Below are positions 46,939 through 60,087 of a stretch of 64,000 bases of DNA, one piece after another. The position numbers and the translations under genes were made by a program. Below the pieces are notes generated by a model. It was not told the origin of the DNA. It ran no database searches and worked only from the letters and a program-made list of their open reading frames with translations. How positions within the stretch are numbered: the stretch's first letter is position 1; every line of letters begins with the position of its first letter. Source of the stretch: Patellaria atrata CBS 101060 (taxonomy: Eukaryota > Ascomycota > Dothideomycetes > Patellariales > Patellariaceae). Where the stretch lies: the NCBI GenBank assembly GCA_010093705.1, contig MU006107.1:418031-482030 (forward strand). Reading direction: 5' to 3'.

Positions 46939-49900
46939 ATGAGTAGACGGACACCGAAGGCACAAGCAAGTAGCAGTCGCGCTGTTTCTGTGGGCTTTAG
47001 CATGTCGACGTTTGGATTTTCCTCAGCATCTAGGTCAACCTTTGGCTCTGTCTCCTCCCCTTTGGCGTATGTCTCTGAACCGCCGGATTTATCGGCTATC
47101 TCGGACCCGAAAACAATAGTAGCTTTCAAATCTCTCTCCAAAAAGGACAGTACTACGAAGGCCAAGGCATTGGATGATTTACAATCATACACCTCAGCTG
47201 GAGAGATAGAAGACGCGGTCTTGGATGCATGGGTACGTCAGTGTGCACTGGAGTATGTAGATGTTTTGTAACGAATGAGCCGGTGCTAGATCACTATATA
47301 TCCTCGTACCTCTATAGACTCTTTGCGTAGAGTGCGCCAATCCGCACATTTGTTACATGGCCAAATTTCAGCCTCGAGTGGGAAGAGGCTCGCGAAATAT
47401 ATGCCCACTCTAGCCGGTCCGTGGCTTGCTAGCACTTACGACAATGACAAAGGAGTATCAAAAAGCGCCCTGGAATCCTTCAATCGTGTCTTTTCGACAC
47501 CGGAGAAGGTTAATCAAGTACGGAAAGCTTATCAGAAATCTATAATAGAATACTGTAAAGATGTTATTGATAAAGAGACTCCTCATACTCTTAGCGATGA
47601 GCGGAGTGTTAGCCCTGACGAAGCAGAGGCCAAATATAGTCGTGTAATCGCATCAACGGTATTACTAGTAGCAAGTATGCTCTCAGAATTAATGCCTGAG
47701 GAGACATTAAAGCATCAAGCGTCTTATAGCAACATCCTGGGAGATGCTAAGCTTTGGGGGTTTGCAACTTATCAAGATCCATTTGTTAGGCGTTCCGTGC
47801 ATAGACTCCTCCACGTTTGTATTGAGCGTCAAAACGGTACGTTGTTTAATTCTCATGCGCATTCTACCTCTTCAATACCTGACATAATCAACTATTATCA
47901 CGCGGTGGACCTATAGCTGCTTACACTGAACAGATGCCTTACGCGAAAATCTCAAGTTGATCAGTACAAGTTTCTTATCGAAAGCTCTCAATTCCGATCA
48001 GACTGGATCGGAACCACAATACATCGAAGTGTTAATCGCTCTCACCGAAGTCTTTCCATCGGTTTGGACAGAAAGTTACACTGGGAAAAAGTCAGCAACG
48101 CAGCGCCTCCATCAATTCCTAGAACGTGGCTCTCAAGGAGGTCCTCCACGCTTTTGGGCGCATGTGTCTTCTCTGATAAAGAGCTTACCAAGATCCGTAT
48201 TACCGTTTGATGAGATCCACGCAGACGAGCTTGCAGATGCTATCCGCACCGGGATCCAATGCAAGGATGAACCTCGATTCAATTTCATATCTGCTTTCAC
48301 CGCGTATGTGGAGGTTCTGGCATATATCTCCGCCAGTCTCCCAGAAGCAAATCAGGTATCCCTAGCCCAGAAGAGGGTATTACCATTAGTAAGTGAGTAC
48401 ATTAGACCGCTTCCAGAACCCTCACAGTGGAAGATGCCTGAGCCGCAGGCGGTCCCTCTCATAACTTATGCTATGAGTTCTTGCATGCCATCATCATTAA
48501 TGCGGACCGAATGGACCCGAATCTCCAAAATTCTCATTCAGGATATAAGCACATCTTTACCCGAACAGGCAAGGGATTTCGAGCAATCTCAATCTATAGT
48601 TTGTGAGCAAGGTCGACGATATGCCACCGTGCAAAAGGACCTGTTCGCGAAGCATACTGGTTCTGAAATGCAAAGCTTCTTTATGCAGACTTGCTTCAAT
48701 GTAATCAAAGGTTCCTTGGATGGATTAAACTCAAGATCAGGTAAGCCATTCGGGGCAGCTGGTGTTATACTTGCTTTACTCCAGCACTGCTCTCAGTCCC
48801 TTTTCAGTGATGACATTATAACCCGTACTCTCGCGACATTCCTAAAAGAAGACCTGGCGCAGATTTTCATGAGTCCATCGTGCTCCAGACTAGCCGATAT
48901 TTTGTACTGCTGTAGCGAGCAAACTTTCTTTGAAACAGCTTTCTCCGCTGTCCTAAACATTCTTCTTAAAAGTCCACACTCTGAGTCTCAAATGAACGCG
49001 TTCAGAGCACTACTCACTTCGGAGAAGTTCCCCCAAAAGTCCACAATTGCGACCTCTAACAGTAAGCTCCAAAGACTTATTGTCAGTCGTCTTAACCTTT
49101 GCTTAAACGGTGCCAGCGACTGGAATTTCCTTAGTTCCGTCTTCTCACATTCGTCGAACATAATGGCCGCTTCGACGGAGGAGGAAGTCTTGATGACTAT
49201 GACACAGTCTCTTACAATCGAGGATAATGTGCCACGTGCTCTCAATGGGTTTTCAATAATTTCAAGAGTGAATCCTCATATGCTTCGTCGATATAGCTTG
49301 ACTCCTGAAGGGGTCAAGTTCCTTCAGTACCTACTGTTTCTCACAGAGTCGTCTGATGATAACTTATCACACATAGCATCAGAACTGAATACATCACTCC
49401 ACTCCAGGGGTTTTCTAGACACAGACAACATCGAAACTAAGCAGTCGATGATAGATCTCATTCGAAACGGATTACACGAAACATCCCACACGTCAATCTC
49501 CGTCGACACACTTCTAGACCTGACATTCAGAATACTGCAAGGCTCTGATGAGGAGAAGATTATAATGATCTCCAAGATCATTCCAGAACCTGCCGCTTGG
49601 AATGGGATTATAGAACCATTCTTGAATTTCGCACCTGGGTTGTCATTGGCTATCACAACCCAACTGGCTGGAGCGCTGTATCTCGTCCAGGAAACCAATG
49701 ATAGCAGCTCCCTGTTAACTGGCCCAAAGATAAATAGAGACGCAAACGGCTATTCTGGTGCATTAAGAACTGCTATATACGTAGTAAGACTACTCACCAA
49801 GGTTGATCTCTTTGTGAAATTGTCTGTGCAACAGCGTTCCTTAATCTATGAGAAACTTTCACTTTCGTATCAACTGGCAAGCGACAATCTTATGATATCT

Positions 49901-52052
49901 GGATCTAATAGGCTCTGGTATATCGATACGCCTGAATCTGAAGTTGATATTCTCGAATTCATATCGGAGACCTCAAGACTGACCCATTCCTGGCTGCAGA
50001 GTTCGAGTGACTGGTGGACCGGGGATGGTCAAGATTCGGAGTATGCATTCATCGATTTCGTCCACGATTGCTTCTTAGATGCATCATCAAATACTACACC
50101 TTCATCATTTTATAATGCAAGAGCGTACGCCACGGCTATCGCAGAACTCATTGAGATCCATGGCTGCCAGCAAAGTAAAGCAACAGAGGTCGAAGAACAG
50201 CTGAGAGCGGCCCGAAGAAGTACAAACGCAATTTCCACTGCAGCATTTCTATCAGCATATCATGTCCCCTGTGCGAAATCAAAGACAGCCGCAAGGTTCT
50301 GCGGAGAGCTGGTTGCTGACCTGACCAGTCCAGATGCAATGAAGCCACATGCCCAGGGACTTGAGAAACTCGTTTTATTGAACTGCTTGATTCAATCGGA
50401 GAGTGACCTACGAACAACGATTGCAAAGCAACGAATAATCTTTCTTATCAAGAATTTGGCATTACGGTTGAAGGAACAGTCCGTCCCGGATCCAATGAAA
50501 GCTGAAATCTGCAGAGCGTTTGCAGTTTTGTTACCTCTCGTGAGAGATGTGTACGGGTCTCATTGGACCGATCTCTTTGATTTTTTAACACAAACATGGC
50601 TGAAAATACCAGCGATCGATAGCCCAGGCACAAGAGTCACCGAAAGCTGCATCCCTTTATTACATTACTCACTTAAATTATTTAGTGTTCTTCGCTCATT
50701 AAAAGATAGCGACGATGCTAATGATGATCTGGCTGACGTCTGGAAAGAATATGAAGACAGTGCAACAAAAGGACTATTGCACTGTCTAACCCAGTCTCAG
50801 CATATTGAGGATGAGTCTCATCAACCGATGAAGATCACAAACGAACTGCTGGCACGCCAAATCTCCCATCTACCAAGTAATAACCTACCCAGTTCGAAAG
50901 ACTTATTCCCTCTTCTTTATGTCAATTCTCAGCCATTACAAATGACTGCCTACAATGCATTGCACAAAACAATACCCGCGGCGCAAGAACAGATATCCTT
51001 CGATGCTGCACTTGATAATCGATCCGCTAAACTTCCCGAGGAGTTGCTTTCACTGATACTGAACGCTCCTACGATGGCTTCCCTTGATACGATAGATCTT
51101 GAGCGGAACGTACCTCTACCCCTTAGGGGATACCTTCTTAGCTGGCTTCTCGTCTTCGACCATTTTCAGTATTCTGTAAGGTCTCTTAAAGCGTTCTTTC
51201 TATTGGTACTAACTCAGTTATTAGTCCTTCAAGGTGAAATCTGATTATTTCTCGGTAATCAAGGAAGGCGATTACCTACAGCAACTCCTTGATTTCATCT
51301 TTGATTTCCTAGGCCACTCTCGAGGTCGGCCTATTGACGTGTCGAAGTTCAATATATCCTCCTATTCTCCTTCTGAAAGCGCTGCCGAGAACTGCGAAAA
51401 GGACATTCAGCACTTTCTAACGCACCTCTACTATCTGTGTCTTAGTCACCTTCCCTCGTTAGTGAAAGGGTGGTGGATAGAGTGCAAATCACGGGCAACA
51501 GTACTTACCGTCGAATCGTGGACCGAGAAGTATATATCGCCTCTTGTTATCACGACTACTTTATCAAGCGTTAGTGAATGGGCAACCCACCAAGATACCA
51601 CCGTAGATGATGGGACTCTCAATGTCAGAATTTCATACCGCGCTCGTGAAATCACGGCATCTTACGAGGTTGACGAGCAGAACATGCAAATCCTCATTGC
51701 ACTACCTTCCACATACCCGCTCCACACGGCAGCAGTTCGGGGCATCAACCGCGTTGCCGTTGATGAGCGCAAATGGCAGGCTTGGCTCAACAACGTGGCT
51801 GGGGTGATTGCGTTTTCGAATGGAAATGTTGTTGATGGGCTTGTAGCTTGGAGGCGGAATGTGACGGGTGCATTGAAGGGTCAGTCAGAGTGCGCGATCT
51901 GCTATTCGATTATCAGTGCCGAAAAGACGCTTCCAGGAAAAAGATGCGGAACGTGTAAAAATCTGTTTCACGCGAGTTGTTTGCTCAAGTGGTTCAAGAC
52001 TAGCAATGCAAGTTCTTGTCCGCTGTGTAGAAACCCTTTCAACTACGGCTAG
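46939..52052 (+). CDS. ltn1: Listerin E3 ubiquitin-protein ligase (ribosome quality control)
   Basis: Exons 46939-47232, 47290-47836, 47934-51175 and 51234-52052 join in phase to 1633 residues, close to yeast Ltn1/Rkr1 (about 1560). The N-terminus (FGFSSASRSTFG, AFKSLSKKDSTTKAKALDDL) is the listerin N-domain that docks on the 60S subunit. A long HEAT/ARM-like helical body follows. The C-terminus carries the RING-CH-type finger: CAIC, KRCGTCKNLFHASCLLKWF and SCPLCRNPF, with eight metal ligands visible. It ubiquitinates nascent chains stuck on 60S subunits after ribosome stalling, in the cytosol. The last intron (51176-51233) is well marked by restoring HFQYSVKSDYF. All parts look intact. Confidence 0.95.
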
Positions 52053-52246
52053 AATGTATCAAAGATGGGAGATGATAGTGAGAGACAGGGGGGAGGTAGA
52101 TATAAATCATTGTTCTTAAACTTATTCGCGTTTCCTTGCTGTAAATGCTCCATCAGACGTTCCTTTCCGAAGTGCCAGCGCACGCAACCGATAACCTTAT
52201 ATGATAACAAGCTCGATACTATATATACAAAATGGTATGTTAAACA

Positions 52247-55200
52247 TTATACACTTCTAACCGGCATCAAAATATCAAAGCTGCCAGTACCAACGCCGCT
52301 TAACTTCCCTGCAACAATTCTCGCGCTCGGATTCCTCAGATCGTCCCAATCCTCTTCAAGCACTGCGTCTTTCAAAAAGCCTACAGTAGTCTCAAAGCTC
52401 ATCTTCATGAACGGTGACACGCTGCTTCTGATTCCCATACGATTAAAAGCCCTATAGCCACCCCCCTTTGTCATGACATCTCCAATGAGATTAAGGTGAC
52501 GATTATCCACATCGATGGAATGGGAGCGGAAGACAGCCTGCATCTCCCTCACAATAGTAGCACGGCACGCTTCAACACCATATAGACGTAGCATAGCGGC
52601 GATATCATTCGTAAAAATCATATGTGGGTTGATGATATCCTGGTAATCACGCATGGCTAGGAGGTTGGTACCCTCAGTGACCACGACGAGTTTCTCTTCA
52701 TTCTGGGAGTTCTTCTCGGTGCTGGCAATGCAACTAGTCAGGCCTGGGATAGCTTGTATTACAGCTTTTCGACAGCATGCCTCGACTAGACTGAGCATAA
52801 GTAGTTTGGCTGTCTCGACGTCGTATTCGAGGGAGATTTCGCACCAGCCGGCAGATCGGTGGTCGAATTTAAACGACTTGAAATCTGCATTCTTTTCAAG
52901 TATGCGGACCTGACACTCAACAGCAGACTCTCTCGCTGAACACTTCTTTCTGGGCCGATCTGGAATCTGGTCTGGTTCAGATTCCGATCCTGACGCGGTA
53001 TCGGCATCAGAAGTTGCTCTAGGACTTCTGCCATAACCCTCATCAACCTCATCATCGGTCTCAGGTGTCGATTCTCGAAAATTGTGGGCCGCAATTGCCT
53101 CTTCCTCTTCATCAGGATTTTCATATGACACGTTTTCTGCACGGTTTGCTCTCTGCTTATTGTCAGTGGCGTCATCATCACCACCGTCACTCTCATCACC
53201 AGCCTCATTCTCTACATCTGGACGCACAGCCTCCTGTTCTATCGTGCCAGCGGAGGCACCAATATCTGGAAGTGCATCCGTCTTTGCCGCTGTCTTTAGG
53301 GTTTTCTCCTCCCCTTTCTTCTTCAACTCTTTTCTTATAAGCCTTTGTAGATCAGGGCAAAACTTCTTTTCCAACGTGCGCATGACATCCGTAACTACTA
53401 TTCCGTACTCGTTACAATACTCTTCTGCGGGGAAGAAATCGAGCCGGATTTTGTATATCTTAGCTAGGGCATACGCTGTACCCCGACCTACAATCTCCGT
53501 TACCGTAACCTTATCAATGATCTCAGCAAGTGAAAGTCTGCTAAGACCTTTAGCAAAACGATCGGCATGTTCTTTCGTAAGCTCTTCATTAAGGAATAGT
53601 GTCATAGAAGGGGTTGAGATGTTAGCGCTGGCGGTCATGACAATCTCTCGTAGACGAGGGATACCGAGTGTGACGTTTTTCGCAGAATGGCCAGCCAAGT
53701 GGAAAGTATTTAATGTCATCTGAGTGGAAGGTTCTCCGACTGACTGTCCCGCGACGACACCAACAGCTTCCCCAGCTTCAACTAGAGATTTGAGATAATT
53801 GACGTATAAAGCTGCTTCGAACGCTTTCCGGCTAAGCTTGCCTTGAGAACTCTTCTTTTTGTCCTTAAACATCCCGTCCTTATTCTCGTCACAGTACTAG
53901 ATAAATGTGAGCGTGATATACACAAGCGAGACAAAGTAATTACCTTTTTAAAAGAAAGATAAAACTCTTCAGAAGTACTACCGGCAAATCTGCTAGGCGT
54001 ATATAGTGCAGTAACTGGGTCCATAGCAGCTAGATCTGCAGTCTTTTTGAACTTCTTGACTGCGGACTTGTTCCATTCTACAGCTTCGTCACACCTTACT
54101 TTGTCAAAATTCTGAACGAGGTCAAGCGACTCTACCAAAGATTTGAAATTTTCGGCCATGAATTTGAAGTTACTCAGATACCTCTGCTTCGTGACATCAA
54201 GGCCATCCTCTCCGTATAGAAATTGGATCATCGAACCGTCAGAATCGCGAACCGAAGTGTCATAGTGAACATTAAGCCCTTCCATTCCTTTGATCAAACA
54301 CCGCTGGAGATAACCGGAACGCGATGTTTTCACAGCCGTATCAATCAAACCTTCTCTTCCGGCCATGGTATGAAAGAAGTATTCTTGCGGCCTTATACCT
54401 GTCAAGAACCGATCGGTGATATAACCACCAGCACGGATACTTGTTTCAAAGGGTCTGAAACATGGTAAAGACTTCCCGCTGACCATAACGGGGACCCTTC
54501 GACCTTCCAAAACTTGCTGCCCCAGATTGCAGGAAATTAGATTAGCATTGACCGGTGACCCCTTAGCACCAGACCCAGTCATAGTTTGCATCTGATTCTT
54601 CGGAAATGCCTTGATGAGTCCGTTAGGGAGACATACTTTCGTGACCGACGAGGATAGAGTAGCAGTTTGTGAGTTCGTAACTGCGTCGAGACCTGAATGC
54701 TTAGTATCGTCCCTTAATACTTCTTCTAGCCTGCGTAGAAGTTCAGGATCGTCTGAAACTGGATTCTCCTTAGTGAGAGACACATATTTTATTCCAACCC
54801 GGAGTCCCAAGTGGTCCGCATCTTGAAGTGTTTGCCGTCTTTTGAACTCCCCTTCACCAGTAAGGATCAAATCTTCTACACCGCAGGAGAATGCACGCAT
54901 GTGAAGCAACTTTGTGAGCAACCGACCAAGAACACTCAGTAGCCTTCCAGCAATGGTATGGCCGTAAGTTTCATAAACAGCATGTATAATACTGTTGTCG
55001 GCGGGACCGATCTGCTTTTTGTCTAAGATACCAGTCATCATTTCCCCATCGGAGAATATGACTATACCCTCCTCGTTGCCATTAACTGTCCATCGGTCGG
55101 CGGCTGTAGACGACTTCGAGGTCAGATTTAAACCCATTTGACCTGCGGGAATAATGTTCTTTAGAACGGTTGACACAACTTGTTTCCCAGTCCAGAGCGG

Positions 55201-57494
55201 TCTTGGTTTATATATTGAGGGCTTGTCCATAATCAGATGTCCACTTGTAGTGTGACCATCTTCTGGCCTGAGTGCGGCATAAAGGAGTTGCTGATAATCC
55301 TCTCGCTCGTAGAATGTATCTCGTGTCGTGAGCCAGACACCCATCGAGATGTGATCCTGAATAAGACCTCGTAAAGGCTCACCGGCAGTAGCAGAGAGGT
55401 ACTGGTGATCCGTATCGGCTATAGTTACTGCCTCCGCTCTTGCAACCTCGTTTTGAGGGAAATGCATATTCATTTCGTCACCGTCAAAATCAGCGTTGTA
55501 TGTTTTACAGTTAGCATAGTGCATGCGAATAGTCTTTTCACCAGGTAACACCTTTGCGCGATGTGCCATCATGGAAGGCTTGTGTAAAGTAGGCTGTCGA
55601 TTCATAATCACTACATCGCCGTTGTTAAGATGTCGATGCACCTTCTTATTACGAGCCCCTGAAACATGATTATCCGAGGGAGCAAGCAGTTGATTTGCCA
55701 GCGCTTGACGCTCTTCTGCGTTCTTTTTGGCTAAAATAATGACCTGGCCATTTTCGTTTTCTATGGCAACTGCGCCAGGCCACCTTTCTGGTCCGTTGAT
55801 AACGGCTTCTTTTAGTTCATAGAAATTGTGATTGGTGACCGGTTCAGCATAAGTCAACTTCTTTGCAAATACTGGAGGAACTCCGATTTCGTTCGTTTCA
55901 ATATTGGGATCAGGCGATATGACACTGCGAGCCGCAAAGTTTACTCTTTTCCCCATCATATGTTTTCGAAAAAGTCCTTCTTTCTTCTCTAGCAATTGCT
56001 TGATCCCGTCTTCATTTTTCTTCCCCGCTGCGCCCTGAACAGGATTTCTGTCTCTGTCGATCAAAGAATTGACGGCATCTTGAAGATGGATCCAAGCGTT
56101 TTGCAAGTCGTCGAACCCGCGTTTTCGAGCGTACTGAGTAGCTGGAGCACTATCCCTGTGAATCTCCTTATGGATCTGGTTCATTGTTTCACAGCACATC
56201 AGGACGTTCTTATAGAGTGAATTCGCCTGCGCCTCAGCGATCTCATCCTCGCCAGTTTTCGCTTCTGGGCGATATTTGTTAGGAGGAACAAGCATGGTCC
56301 GAATAAAGAACATATCAGCAGAAACAAGGCTCAGCTTTTTGGACCTGAAGCTAGGGCGAGACCCATAAACAAGAGCGAAGACCTCCTGATCCCTCTCAAA
56401 TAGAAAGGAAAGTGCTGCGTGCACTTCACCAGCGCTCATAAACTCTTGCTTCGCCTCTTCTTTCTTGAGGTTTGTAGACGTGATATTAGAAGCCTCCATC
56501 GCAATAATGTCCCCTTCCCCCTCAACATCTTGCATCTCCACGTCTTCATCTTCACTCGAGATTAAGGGACTACCCATGTCGGCCACCCCTTCATCAACAC
56601 TGATGCCGTTTTGTTGTTCCTTTTTCTTGGGTGCGTGGTCCCTTAAGTATATTAACATTGGATTCTCAGCTTTGAAGCCTCCTTGGATCATGGCATTCCT
56701 AGCTTTTTCACCCAATGGCTTCCGGAAGATCTTAGCATAACGGTCTTTACGGTAACCAGGAGAGATACCTCTGCAAGTAGCGCATTTCCTAGGCTTCGTA
56801 ATATCTGCCAGAAACTCCTTTATAACTTGCCTGCGCTCCTGCGCGACTGTTTCGATCTTTTCCCCCGACCAATCAGTATGCAGACCTGAATTTCCAGCCT
56901 CCCTTATCGTGCGTTTCACGAACTGATTTCTGCTTTCTATAAGACTGCGCGCGTCTTCTTCTGACTCTGAAACGTTGTCCCCTCCCTTTTCAGCAGTATG
57001 CATCCCCTTCAATTGCATGTCCTCGATCGTCTGAGCTTCGCTTATCAGGCCATGCCGTATCAGTCGCAGTTTGCAAACATAACGATTGACCTCAATCCTT
57101 GACAATTGTAGGCGATGACAGTACACACACTTGGCGCGGAGCAAGCGGAGGCATTGGTCCATAAAGGTAGGGTGGTAGACAACTTGGGGTAGCTCAATAT
57201 GACCACAATGACCTGGACAAGAGAATTTCCCTAGCTTGCATGTCGAACACCTACTCCATGCAATGTGTTAAAGCCGGTTTGTTTTTTTTTGGGTGGGGCG
57301 AATTGTTCTTACGGGTGATCAGCGAAGGAGCCAAGCGCAGAATCGTAGAGCCCTCCCGGTACTGGGTGAAGTAGTGAGTCGAAAGTGGACGGGTTTGTTA
57401 TTCTCTTGACTGACAAAGCTCTGATCTCTTCGGACGGCAGAAAAGAGAATTCAACGGCTGACAGCGCCGACGCAACAGGTTGGGAGATGTTCAT
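52247..57494 (-). CDS. rpa190: DNA-directed RNA polymerase I largest subunit
   Basis: Three exons (57313-57494, 53944-57250, 52247-53896, minus) join in phase to 1712 residues, near yeast Rpa190 (1664). The start [19 protein letters not shown] leads across the first intron into the clamp zinc site [17 protein letters not shown]; a second pair lies in CVYCHRL and CATCRG. The catalytic magnesium loop is [14 protein letters not shown]. The bridge/trigger region has [18 protein letters not shown] long acidic insert ([12 protein letters not shown]-like, about residues 1370-1470) marks the polymerase I type jaw, which differs from the Pol II and Pol III subunits; there is no CTD heptad repeat. It transcribes 35S rRNA in the nucleolus. 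The stop is only 194 bases from the LTN1 stop. Confidence 0.96.
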
Positions 57495-57846
57495 GGCTGC
57501 AGTACTTCCGCCAATATTTGTTTAAGCTGGGAAAGTTTACTGCGTGGGCAAACAGCCCCAGGTGTCGGTATAGGTTATGGTTGATTATCAGTTCTATGCG
57601 CATCTTGAATACCAAAAATTGTTTCGTCAGGATCTTTGCCAAGAGCGAGCTATTGCGGAACATTCCGAAGCGGACCACAGTCCCTACCGTACTGTAGTCC
57701 TACGTAGGGTCGACTTCCACTTTCTTCGAAACTCACGTTCACAAACTACACATTCCATCAACCGCCTTGCCTTTAGAATAGGAAACTTATCACTCGGATG
57801 GAAAGCTAGTCGCCAACCCATACTTCGACCCAAGAAACTCCTGAAG
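57495..57846. promoter_or_regulatory. Bidirectional promoter region, RPA190 / PRP3
   Basis: 352 bases separate the divergent start codons. The PRP3 frame is open back to 57577 but holds an ATG only at 57577, 57847 and internal sites; the lysine-rich PRP3 start at 57847 fits the family better. Confidence 0.55.
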
Positions 57847-59427
57847 ATGGTTGAAAAGCGCCCAAATCCCGATGTAACGCAGAATGGGGAGAATAAGAAG
57901 CCTCGCCCAAACGGGGCCGCGCCAGACCCTCAGAAGATCATCGCCGAAGCAAAAGCACGAGCGGAGGCAGCTAAAGCTCGTCTCATGGCTGGAAAAGGCA
58001 GTATCGCATCTTCGACATCAACCCCAACCCCTGTGCAGTCCAGTATGGCGGCGAAACTGGAGGAGATCAAGGCACGCGTTGCTGCAGCTACGAAAGGAAC
58101 TAAACCAGCGCAACCTACAAATATATCCCAACTACATCCAATATTGTTCGGGACTCAGAGCGCTACGTCGATCGCCGGTATAACCTCAGCAAGTATACAA
58201 GCCAGTAAAGGAGTATCGGGGAAACCGTCAGCTAGGGCCAAAGATGTAGTGTCAGGAGAGCTTGAAGAAGAGAAGAAGAACCCATATTTGGATGATTCTG
58301 GGTCGGCACAAGCACCCTCCAGGAAGTCCCGACCGTTAAAATTTCATCAGAAAGGGGTCTTTATAGCGCAAGCAAGTAACCGACGGAGATTCCAGGCAAT
58401 GGACGACATGAAACGGCGGATTGCAGAATCAGCAAAGACCGCAACTCGAGACGATGACAACACCTGTTTCTTAGTTTCAGCTCCGGAGACTGATGTAGAG
58501 TGGTGGGATGCTGGTATTATCGATAGCTACGAACATCTCTTCGACCCTCTTAAGCTCAAAATCGGTACGGACGATTCACCGATCACGATATATATACAAC
58601 ATCCAGTCCAATTGAACCCCGCGCAGGACATCCTCGAATTTAAACAGAAACCACTTCCCCTGACGGCTAAGGAGGCTAAAAAGGTTCGCCGGCAGCGTCG
58701 AATGAATGATCTTAAGGATCAACAGTTTCGCGTCCGACTTGGTTTACTCCCACCAGACCCTCCGAAACTTACAAAATCAAACATGTTCCGCGTATTAGGG
58801 GAAGAAGCAGTTAAAAATCCAACCGCGGTCGAAGCGATGGTAAACAAGCAGGTGGCGGACCGGCTTGAGAGACACGAGACAGCAAATGAGGAGCGGAAGC
58901 TCACAAAGGAACAGCGACACGAAAAGTTACAGATGCAGCAAAAGAAGGATGCTGACAAAGGGCTGGTTGTGTCGGTTTATAGGATTGAGAATCTCAGCAA
59001 TCCGCAACATAGATATAAGGTTGATATCAATGCCAAGCAGCATAATATGACGGGTATCACAATACTACATCCGAGCTTTTGTCTGGTCATCACTGAATGC
59101 GGAGAATATTCGAACAAGCAATACAAACGGTTGATGCTTAACCGTATACGGTGGGAAGAGCAGATGGCGCCGCACGAAGTCAGACAAGGGAACAGAGAAG
59201 CATTAGCCTCGTTCTTGGAAACGACGGACGAGGAAGGCAACCTCAAAGATCTATCATTGAACAAATGTACGCTAGTATTCGAGGGTACGGAGCAAAACCG
59301 GTCGTTCAGGAATTGGAAGTCAAAGGTATGTGAGACCGACAGGGAGGCGAAAGAGACATTGAAGAGAGCAGGTATGGAAAATATGTGGACTCTGGCAAAA
59401 AGTCAAGGCAGTTTGAGCTCAACATGA
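57847..59427 (+). CDS. prp3: U4/U6 small nuclear ribonucleoprotein Prp3
   Basis: A single exon encodes 526 residues from ATG 57847. The frame is open and has an ATG further up (57577), which would add 90 residues of unlike composition, so I prefer the later start. The N-terminus is Lys/Ala-rich (KIIAEAKARAEAAKARL), followed by the PRP3 core (RKSRPLKFHQKGVFI, the NDLKDQQFRVRLGLLPPDPP segment) and the DUF1115-type C-terminal domain (YKVDINAKQHNMTGITILHP, KRLMLNRIRW). Prp3 binds the U4/U6 duplex and Prp4 in the tri-snRNP of the spliceosome. No introns are present. It shares its promoter region with RPA190. Confidence 0.94.
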   Translation: MVEKRPNPDVTQNGENKKPRPNGAAPDPQKIIAEAKARAEAAKARLMAGKGSIASSTSTPTPVQSSMAAKLEEIKARVAAATKGTKPAQPTNISQLHPILFGTQSATSIAGITSASIQASKGVSGKPSARAKDVVSGELEEEKKNPYLDDSGSAQAPSRKSRPLKFHQKGVFIAQASNRRRFQAMDDMKRRIAESAKTATRDDDNTCFLVSAPETDVEWWDAGIIDSYEHLFDPLKLKIGTDDSPITIYIQHPVQLNPAQDILEFKQKPLPLTAKEAKKVRRQRRMNDLKDQQFRVRLGLLPPDPPKLTKSNMFRVLGEEAVKNPTAVEAMVNKQVADRLERHETANEERKLTKEQRHEKLQMQQKKDADKGLVVSVYRIENLSNPQHRYKVDINAKQHNMTGITILHPSFCLVITECGEYSNKQYKRLMLNRIRWEEQMAPHEVRQGNREALASFLETTDEEGNLKDLSLNKCTLVFEGTEQNRSFRNWKSKVCETDREAKETLKRAGMENMWTLAKSQGSLSST

Positions 59428-60087
59428 GTTATCTCAGACGATAACAGACTTACTGACAGATTAATATGCGACCCATTCGTGTATGAAGGGTCACGATGCT
59501 CCTTTTCTCTCTTTAGGGCGACGTCCTAGATCCGATCTAATAGCCATTAAGCCGTACTTTTAGATGCGGTAGCAAACTGCGGTTCAGGCCGCGAAGGAAA
59601 ACGATGAAAGCGAAGTGTACATTTAACTTAGGGAACAAGGAAGCAGATATATACTGGTATTCTTCTGAGAAGACTTTGGTGTTATTGAACAAATTATAAG
59701 GAGCGAGAAGATGACTAGTCGAAGCACACAGAGAGGAGCTTCTAATAGGAACGGAGGAATTACTCCGTACTTTGTACCTCCGTACTTGTAGATTATCTTC
59801 TGCTGTTCAATTTTCAAGCATGGGTATCATCCAGCACGTGGGCGGTGAGGAGCAGGTGTTGTATTTACAATCTAGTTAAATCTGATTGGTTTATAGTAAC
59901 ATCAATGGCGTCAATATCATGGAACATGCGGAACTGCATGCGAATATTATTCTTCATTGTTCACCCCCATAGTTCGAACTTATCATCCTTTTAAGTCCTA
60001 TATCTCACTACACCTCCCCAGTGGGCCCCTCCAATTACCTAATCTCGTAGAAACTTTGGTGAACAAAATCCACACATTTGGGCCAAA
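59428..60087. other. Intergenic region
   Basis: About 660 bases upstream of the b561-like gene. Near 59752-59790 there are overlapping ACGGAG/CTCCGTAC words, a short dyad. Nothing else is seen. Confidence 0.5.

Noticed and set aside
57577-57846. Extra 90 N-terminal residues on PRP3
   Set aside because: The frame is open, but the residues are unlike Prp3 and the lysine-rich start at 57847 fits the family.
43842-59427. The idea that the core genes form an operon-like or metabolic cluster
   Set aside because: They are conserved single-copy genes on both strands with separate promoters; nearness alone is not evidence.
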